Assembly: GCA_937967505.1 (NCBI GenBank)
Contig: CALCJM010000038.1
Span: 1-60,797, forward strand
Direction: 5' to 3'
Length of the DNA: 60,797 nt
DNA from: an uncultured Pirellulaceae bacterium
GTDB lineage: Bacteria; Planctomycetota; Planctomycetia; Pirellulales; Pirellulaceae
Each line of letters opens with the position of its first letter. The stretch's first letter is position 1. Under the pieces are notes generated by a model. That model made no database searches and had not been told where the DNA came from. It was given only the letters and a program-made list of their open reading frames with translations. Below, piece by piece: positions 55,752 to 60,797 of the stretch. The position numbers were made by a program, and so were the translations under genes.

Positions 55752-55952
55752 TTGACACCGCGTGACTACTGGCTTGAGCAGTGGGAAAAGGAGGCGATGA
55801 TTGATTTCTACGTGACACCGGCGGACAAATTGGCCGGGCGTGCTGTGGAGATCAATGCTCAGCGTGATCGCTGGCTTGAAGAGGCACGTGCCAAGCGAAA
55901 GCAGAAACGAAGCGAGAAGCGTAATGAGCCAGTTGCCAGCCAGGTCGCTTGA
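55752..55952 (+). pseudogene. IS3 OrfB fragment joining middle and C-terminus
   Basis: The frame encodes TPRDYWLEQWEKEAMIDFY, the middle segment of this orfB type that copy 1 has lost. It then jumps directly to VTPADKLAGRAVEINAQRD and the basic C-terminal tail. The catalytic core is gone. The join falls at a short TAC-GTG microhomology. Confidence 0.8.
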
Positions 55953-56179
55953 GATTAAAGTGCAGGAATCTGCGATGGAGGATAGGGCGCTGCTGAGGAG
56001 CGCCCTGCAGTGCCGAATTCGGAAGTTGGGCGATACCAGTGTGTGTCGCGCGCTTCACTTCCGAGTTTGGCCCGAATGCGAAAAACCTGAGCATGTCAGC
56101 GAGTCCTGATGCGTCAGGGGCCGTTATTTTTATCACGACAACTCAAAACCAAAATTCCAGTTCACGCTGAACCAAGACA
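55752..56179 (+). mobile_element. IS3-family remnant, copy 2
   Basis: The left part and most of orfB are lost. What remains is a short orfB fusion (55752-55952) and about 225 bases of downstream IS sequence that matches 9258-9492 up to CTGAACCAAGACA. It starts 29 bases after the stop of the triple-hydrolase gene. The following 56180-56563 region has no supported gene. Confidence 0.75.
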
Positions 56180-56424
56180 CTTGCCGTTTGAGGTTACCAA
56201 AGCTTGTTGCGGATGCACTAACCACAGAGAGCGCGGAGGTTCACCGAGTGTATTGCAATTTCCGATGGTTCACCAAGATTGCCTTTATTTACCAATCAAT
56301 TAATCAGCTGACGATTGTAATTGAATGGATTGTCACGAGTTCCTCTTGGTGTATTTTGACCATCACTCCCTTCTTGGTCTGTGGAAGTAGCAAGATTGAA
56401 GGAATAGGCCGTGCGTGAAAATAC

Positions 56425-56444
56425 GGGCTTGCTAACGCAAGCCC
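56425..56444. terminator. perfect 8-bp hairpin with T-run
   Basis: GGGCTTGC-TAAC-GCAAGCCC is followed by ATTTTC and preceded by GAAAATAC, so it could terminate on either strand. It lies between the IS remnant and the transposon left end. Confidence 0.6.
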
Positions 56445-56563
56445 ATTTTCCCGCTGCGCTATACTTCGGGTTCAGCAAACGCGCTAATCTTCAGGTACAG
56501 TGACATCTGCTGATGAGCTCACCCGTTGTCGGATCGTAATACCTTGCTCGGAAGTACATTAAC

Positions 56564-56592
56564 TGTTACGGGCCGAATAGAAGTCGCATTTT
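56564..56592 (+). repeat. transposon left inverted repeat
   Basis: TGTTACGGGCCGAAT followed by AGAAGTCGCATTTT. It matches the complement of 60439-60467 with two mismatches. GGCCGAAT-like units also occur just inside (near 56606 and 56618). Confidence 0.88.
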
Positions 56593-56798
56593 AACGCTGC
56601 TTTTGGCCCAATAGCTGTCGAATTGTTTTACGATTGTTACAGCGTTAACTCGGTACAGATTACCTCGCCAATTTATCCCGCACTCGCCTCCGGTTTTTAT
56701 AAGAAATCTATTGTACCTCGCCGATAACCCGCCCGCTTTTTTCGCTAATATTGCGATGCGGAACATTGCTTTTCGGTGCAGTCATACGGGCGTTCAAT

Positions 56799-57422
56799 GT
56801 GAAAGTCTGGATTTTCGCTTCTCAGCAGCAACGCGACCAGCAACTGGCGCTGCTCAAATGTACGCCTTGTCCGCACTGCAAACATACCGGAGCCCTCAAT
56901 CGACACGGGGTTCTACGAGGATACGACCAACAGAACTTTCGCAACAAAACCGTCCGCGCCTTGCGGATCTTCTGCAGCAATCGAGCCGCCCATCAAGGCT
57001 GTGGCAGAACCTTCAGCCTCTGGCTGGCCGACAAGGTCAAACGATTGTTCCTGGACACCCAGCCCCTGTGGGATTTTCTACTGCAAGCAACAACCAGCGG
57101 CAATAAATCACGGGCCTTTGATCAACTCGACTCCGCCATGAGCGCCTCGGCACCGTGGAGAATCTGGCGACGCTTTCTCAAGGCCCAGTCTAAGATTCGC
57201 ACCGCACTGTCAGCCTTGGCCGCTCCGTCAGCTTTGGCTGCTCCGCTGCAATCAACCCATGGCTGTCGTGCCCCCGACGACCCAGAGCATGCCCCGCCGG
57301 AGACACCCGAGGCCGCAACGATCAACCATCTCAAAGAAGTCTTCCAAAACGGTTCAGTGACAGACGCCACGCTCGACCCCATCGCGGCCTTCCAAGTGCA
57401 AACGCAAAGCTTCTTTTTCTGA
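56799..57422 (+). CDS. transposon-encoded zinc-ribbon protein
   Basis: This ~207-residue protein has a Cys-rich N-terminal region, LKCTPCPHCKHTGALNRHG with C-x2-C pairs (Cys24 and Cys27), and a second set FCSNRAAHQGCGRTF (Cys59 and Cys68). This makes a zinc ribbon of the type found in transposases, followed by helices. The C-terminal part (SALAAPSALAAP) is low-complexity. No catalytic triad is present, so it is probably a DNA-binding accessory protein of the element. The GTG start is chosen, but a TTG further upstream is possible. Confidence 0.6.
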   Translation: MKVWIFASQQQRDQQLALLKCTPCPHCKHTGALNRHGVLRGYDQQNFRNKTVRALRIFCSNRAAHQGCGRTFSLWLADKVKRLFLDTQPLWDFLLQATTSGNKSRAFDQLDSAMSASAPWRIWRRFLKAQSKIRTALSALAAPSALAAPLQSTHGCRAPDDPEHAPPETPEAATINHLKEVFQNGSVTDATLDPIAAFQVQTQSFFF

Positions 57423-57776
57423 AATGCTTTGACGCCGTCGCTAACCGCCAACAGCGCTCATGGTCAACCCCGGTGCCACTCTACCTCCGCTTCAAGCTCC
57501 TTCTTCAGCACGCGGGCTTTAACAACGCGGACTTTAACGACAGCTCCCATGACGCTGACTTTGCGTCCTTGCGATGGCCTCATCTCTCCTGAACCAGGGA
57601 AATTGCGCGCGACAAAACCGCTCTCTGGCCACTCGATGGCCGGACTCACGTCGCATCTTCTCCCCTGAAAAATTCATTTTTGCCCCAGCAACACAACCCG
57701 ACGATTGCTGGCGGTATCTGACCAGATCTAGACTCACCTTCACACCTGTTCCAAGCCCCCACTGAAGGAGTGATTG

Positions 57777-58832
57777 ATGAAACGTCCATCCATTTACGTC
57801 AAAATGAAAGTCCTCGCCGCGATCGACATCGCCGAAGGCAAAACGCGCGACCAGCGCATCAAAAACGTCGCCGCGATGACCTTCACCGACGAACAAGGGC
57901 TGCCCCACTTTCACGGCAAATCACCCAACAAAACCGCCATCTACCGATTCTGCGTCGAGAAAGGACTGCTCAACGCTAACCAAATCGCCCGCAACACCTT
58001 CTCGCGCATGGTCAACAAGTATGAATTGCTCAACAAAGACCCTGTTGAGAACAAACGTCGGTTGGCTTTCAGCATGCAGTACGCCAACCAGCTGTGGCAG
58101 GCTGACACCATGTTCGGTCCTTACATCGGTTCCAAGCAGGCCAAACTGATCGCCTTTATCGACGACGCCAGCCGCGTGCTGTGTCATGGCGAATTCTTCT
58201 TTGAAGAAAACGTCGACTCGATGGTCCGCGCCATCCGCAGCGCCTTTTACAAACGCGGCCTGCCCGAACAATTACTGGTCGATAACGGCAGCATTTACTG
58301 CAGCCAGGAAATCACGCTGATCTGCGCTCGGGTGGGGTGTTTGCTAAGGCACACTGCGGTGCGTGACGCCGCTGCCAAAGGGAAGATCGAGCGTTTCTTC
58401 CGCCGAGTCCGGGACCAGTTTCTCATTCGCAAATTGGAGCTGACTTCGTTGGAGAAACTCAACCAGCAGTTCACCCACTGGGTCGAACAGGACTACAACG
58501 GGACCGTTCACTCGGTCCTTGGCATCAAGCCCATCGACCGCTTTGGAGTCGATCTGTCGCGTATCCGATTTCTTTCTCCCAGTGAGGATACCGACGAGCT
58601 GTTCTACGCCCAGAGCCAGCGCAAAGTCAAGAAAGACAACACGTTCAGCTTTCAGGGTAAGCGCTACGAAACGCCGGTGGACCTGCGCAACCAAAAGATC
58701 ACCTTGCGTCATCAGCGTCATCAAGACGGAGCCGTGATTGTCTATCAGGGCGATCGGCGCGTCGGTAAGGCGCGGCTGCTTGATGCGGTGGCCAACGGGA
58801 TGATGCGACGCAAAGAACGACCGCAGCAGTAG
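57777..58832 (+). CDS. D,D(35)E transposase (integrase core, TniA/IstA-like)
   Basis: This 351-residue transposase has an N-terminal helical/HTH region (1-100). The RNase H-like core carries Asp110 in LWQADTMFG, Asp169 in LLVDNGSIY and Glu205 in KGKIERFF, exactly 35 residues between the last two. A Mu-type C-terminal barrel segment follows (KKDNTFSFQGKRYETP and VIVYQGDRRVG). It would cut the TGTTACGG ends and join them to target DNA. A strong GAAGGAG ribosome site precedes the ATG. It is followed by an ATPase gene, as in IS21/Tn5053. Confidence 0.9.
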   Translation: MKRPSIYVKMKVLAAIDIAEGKTRDQRIKNVAAMTFTDEQGLPHFHGKSPNKTAIYRFCVEKGLLNANQIARNTFSRMVNKYELLNKDPVENKRRLAFSMQYANQLWQADTMFGPYIGSKQAKLIAFIDDASRVLCHGEFFFEENVDSMVRAIRSAFYKRGLPEQLLVDNGSIYCSQEITLICARVGCLLRHTAVRDAAAKGKIERFFRRVRDQFLIRKLELTSLEKLNQQFTHWVEQDYNGTVHSVLGIKPIDRFGVDLSRIRFLSPSEDTDELFYAQSQRKVKKDNTFSFQGKRYETPVDLRNQKITLRHQRHQDGAVIVYQGDRRVGKARLLDAVANGMMRRKERPQQ

Positions 58833-58905
58833 ATGCTGACAAATTGATGCCGGCGTCGGACCACAAACTTCAATTCCTAATTCCTAAATTCTAAAGGTAA
58901 CTCTC

Positions 58906-59720
58906 ATGATTCGTTCCTACTTCGGGCTCTCTCAAGACCCGTTTGCCCTGCGCGATGTTCAGCTGCTGTCGCATCAACAGGAAATCCACGACACCCTGCG
59001 CGTACACAGCCAACAAGGCGGGCTGTGCTTGGTTGTCGGACGCCCCGGCACGGGCAAATCGGTGATCAAACAGTCGCTGTGCGCTCTTCCAGAAAAAGAG
59101 TACTTGATCGCCACGATCGCCCGCACCCTGCACACCTATACCAACACGGTGAAAATCCTCTGCGAAGCCTTTGCGAAGCCTTTGGCATCGCGTTCGAAAG
59201 CTCGGCGTTTAAGTGCGAAAGAAAACTCATCGAGCAGGCTTTCGCGCTCAATCGAACGGGCAAGATGCTGGTCACCGTGATTGACGATGCTCATCTGATG
59301 AGCATGGAAAACTTGCGCAAACTAAGGTTGTTGCTGGAAGACTTTCCCAAGAACCACAACCTGATTCTTGTTGGGCAAGTGGAAATGTTGTCCAACCTCG
59401 ACCTGAATGTCAATCAGGACATCAAGAGCCGCGTGACGTATTCGGTGATCACGCGCCGTCTGAGTGAGGACGCGATGAAGCAGTTTATCGAAGGCCAGCT
59501 TGAGCGTATCGGTTTGGGGCACAACACCTTCACCGTCGCGGCGATCGAACTGATCATCCGCACGGCCGACGGAGTGCTGCGGCGTTGTCGCAATCTGTGT
59601 CTGGCCTGCATGCTCGAAGCGGTGCGGGCCTCTGCCGGCACCACCATTGATATCGACATCGTCAACCGCGTGCTGATGCAGCCGCACTGGCAAAAGGAAG
59701 TCGACCTGACGGATTTTTGA
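58906..59720 (+). pseudogene. AAA ATPase (ExeA/TniB-like), frame broken by an 11-bp duplication
   Basis: The first part encodes MIRSYFGLSQDPFALRDVQ and the Walker A VVGRPGTGKSVIKQ. After VKILCEAF an exact 11-bp tandem copy (TGCGAAGCCTT, 59161-59182) shifts the frame. The reading continues in another frame with GIAFESSAFKCERKL, Walker B LVTVIDDAHLM, sensor NLILVGQ, and a helical C-terminus. Removing one copy restores one 267-residue protein. Such ATPases activate the transposase and select targets, so the element is probably immobile unless supplied in trans. Confidence 0.92.
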
Positions 59721-59781
59721 TTTTGAATAATTGAATTTCAATTCTTTCGAGCAACCCTTTCCTTTAACTCAGGAGAATTCT

Positions 59782-60108
59782 ATGATGCGAAAAGATCAGC
59801 TGCGTGCCATTCGCAACGACTTGCCGATGAAGTTAACGGTGACTCGGCTTGGCCCGCACGGTCCCTTTGGCAAAGAGCATGACGGTTATTTCCGCTTCCA
59901 GTGTCCGCACTGTGGGCAGCTGCAAGCGACGGTGAATCCGGTCAATAATCTGGCTCACTGTTTCTGTTGCAGTAAAAACATCAACAACATTGATTTAATG
60001 ATGCTCTGCGGCCACGACTTCGTGCCAGCGGTGACGATCCTTGGACGTTGGCTGGAGGAGTATCAAAGTGACTTGGGCCAAACGAAAACGTCTGCTTCTG
60101 CCCGTTGA
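59782..60108 (+). CDS. CHC2 (DnaG-like) zinc-finger protein
   Basis: This 108-residue protein has a zinc ribbon that resembles the N-terminal domain of primase DnaG: FQCPHCGQLQATVNPVNN (Cys41 and Cys44), then HCFCCSKNINNIDLMML (Cys60 and Cys63). DnaG uses this domain to recognise template DNA. No primase catalytic (TOPRIM) domain is present, so it is a stand-alone DNA-binding protein. It has an AGGAG ribosome site and is the last gene of the element, in the position where TniQ-type target proteins sit in related transposons. Confidence 0.83.
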   Translation: MMRKDQLRAIRNDLPMKLTVTRLGPHGPFGKEHDGYFRFQCPHCGQLQATVNPVNNLAHCFCCSKNINNIDLMMLCGHDFVPAVTILGRWLEEYQSDLGQTKTSASAR

Positions 60109-60165
60109 AGGTGATGCGTTGAAGGTGGCGTTACTGTCGTAACCATTTGAGCAAATACTGCACCG

Positions 60166-60194
60166 ATGCGATCGCTGTGCCAAGGCGATCGCAT
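60166..60194 (+). terminator. 10-bp hairpin after the zinc-finger gene
   Basis: ATGCGATCGC and GCGATCGCAT pair exactly with a 9-base loop, 57 bases after the stop of the CHC2-like gene, followed by TCTTAT. The T-run is short, so the strength is uncertain. Confidence 0.5.
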
Positions 60195-60383
60195 TCTTAT
60201 GCGCTGCAAGCGCGACCCGGCCGCGTCGATCGAAACAGAAACCGCCCGATGCTAGGGTCGGCCATTGGCATCAGCGCTGTCAGCGATTGGCCAAAGATCG
60301 GGTTCAGAGTTCAGAGTCAACCGTTGGCCGAGTTCTGGTCGTAGAGCGGTTCTTGTTGAGAATCCTTCTCCAAAATTCTCAAC

Positions 60384-60460
60384 AATTCGGCCAACCCCCT
60401 GAAAACACCCCAAAATCCATACAGTCACAATTCGGCCAAAAATGCGACATCAATTCGGCC
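60384..60460 (+). repeat. AATTCGGCC subterminal repeats at the transposon right end
   Basis: AATTCGGCC occurs at 60384-60392, 60429-60437 and 60452-60460. The last copy is part of the terminal inverted repeat. Arrays of this kind are transposase-binding sites in Tn7/Tn5053-type elements. Confidence 0.75.
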
Positions 60461-60467
60461 CGTAACA
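60439..60467 (-). repeat. transposon right inverted repeat
   Basis: Complement of the left end with two mismatches (27 of 29 identical), ending in GGCCCGTAACA. Confidence 0.88.
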
Positions 60468-60797
60468 ATTGGAGGGGGCTTTTGGTTTTGGAGTTGGGAC
60501 GTCTTGACCGCTTGCGCGAGGGTTGACGATCTAATTGTTGGTTGCTGCGCTGCTCACTCCCTTACGTTCCCGGCGGCTAATCGCCTCTGGTCACTTGCCG
60601 GTCGTTCTCGACGCTCCGCACAACCTTGCAAGTGCGCACAGGGGCAACGTGGCCTCTATAAGTGTCCATGGCTCAGCCATGATAGAACCGGCCCTCCATG
60701 GCCTCGGACTCCGGCGGTCGCGGCGGTTGAAATTGGAAGGGTGAAAGGTGAAGTGAGAAGGGAACGTTTTGGCATCGCCCTCTGGCAAGGCAACGCC
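60468..60797. other. non-coding stretch outside the transposon
   Basis: GC-rich sequence with a short CATGGCT-C-AGCCATG palindrome near 60668. I see no supported gene up to the window edge. Confidence 0.4.

Larger units (their letters stand above)
56564..60467. mobile_element. 3.9-kb transposon with 29-bp inverted repeats (TniA/TniB-like)
   Basis: The element begins TGTTACGGGCC and ends GGCCCGTAACA. The terminal 29 bases match as inverted repeats at 27 of 29 positions. Inside are a zinc-ribbon protein, a D,D(35)E transposase, a broken AAA ATPase and a primase-like zinc-finger protein, all rightward. Copies of AATTCGGCC near the right end and related GGCCGAAT units at the left end look like transposase-binding sites, as in Tn7/Tn5053-type elements. 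No target-site duplication is visible: the flanking five bases are TTAAC and ATTGG. The stretch 57423-57776 inside it has no supported gene. Confidence 0.85.

Noticed and set aside
57122..57451. Minus-strand ORF inside the transposon
   Set aside because: Antisense of the zinc-ribbon gene's low-complexity end; no ribosome site.
56559..60472. Five-base target duplication around the transposon
   Set aside because: The flanks TTAAC and ATTGG do not match, so no duplication can be claimed.

Overview
This window looks like a chromosomal segment from a planctomycete (Pirellulaceae-like). The signs are several PEP-CTERM proteins, a giant secreted protein with a dockerin, very long Ser/Thr kinases with TPR tails, an ECF sigma factor beside a kinase, a BlaI/BlaR1 (M56) pair whose peptidase carries a thioredoxin-like tail, and moderate GC content with wide gene spacing. 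The taxon is inferred from protein families, not from a marker gene. No rRNA, tRNA or CRISPR array was recognised.

Layout. 1-7 kb: the 3' end of a transketolase, a tiny CxxC protein, a damaged BlaR1-like peptidase behind BlaI with its palindromic operators, a repeat protein and a secreted beta-helix protein. 7.5-9.5 kb: an AhpD-like protein and an internally deleted IS3-type element. 9.5-14.2 kb: a SWIM zinc-finger protein with a histone-like tail, divergent from a SNF2 helicase. 14.2-17.7 kb: a GAF-kinase-TPR protein. 18.0-21.7 kb: a tight four-gene set (GNAT, cysteine-dioxygenase-like, GshB-like ATP-grasp, EamA exporter) that reads as an uncharacterised thiol or peptide pathway. 21.8-25.5 kb: alpha carbonic anhydrase, Na+/H+ antiporter and a membrane protein. 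25.9-27.3 kb: a cupin, a DUF3565 protein and two gene remnants. 27.4-36.5 kb: secreted and PEP-CTERM proteins around a globin/DUF488/SDR group. 37.4-45 kb: a redox and heme group (2Fe-2S ferredoxin, DUF3365 heme protein, Rieske, globin, peroxiredoxin, bestrophin, malic enzyme, duplicated cytochrome P460). 45.2-49.6 kb: an ECF sigma factor, a kinase, and a divergent kinase-like protein with a broken active site. 49.6-51.8 kb: a hydrolase-OsmC fusion and a COQ4-like protein.

51.8-60.5 kb is an accessory region. A group II intron reverse-transcriptase remnant and an IS3 remnant bracket a 1096-residue protein that joins an SGNH hydrolase, a V8-like serine protease and a NUC1-type DNA/RNA nuclease. 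A 3.9-kb transposon follows. It has 29-bp inverted repeats, a D,D(35)E transposase, an AAA ATPase broken by an 11-bp duplication and a primase-like zinc-finger protein.

The best candidates for an undescribed system are the hydrolase-protease-nuclease protein and the GNAT/dioxygenase/ATP-grasp/EamA cluster. The transposon is the best candidate for a poorly described mobile element.
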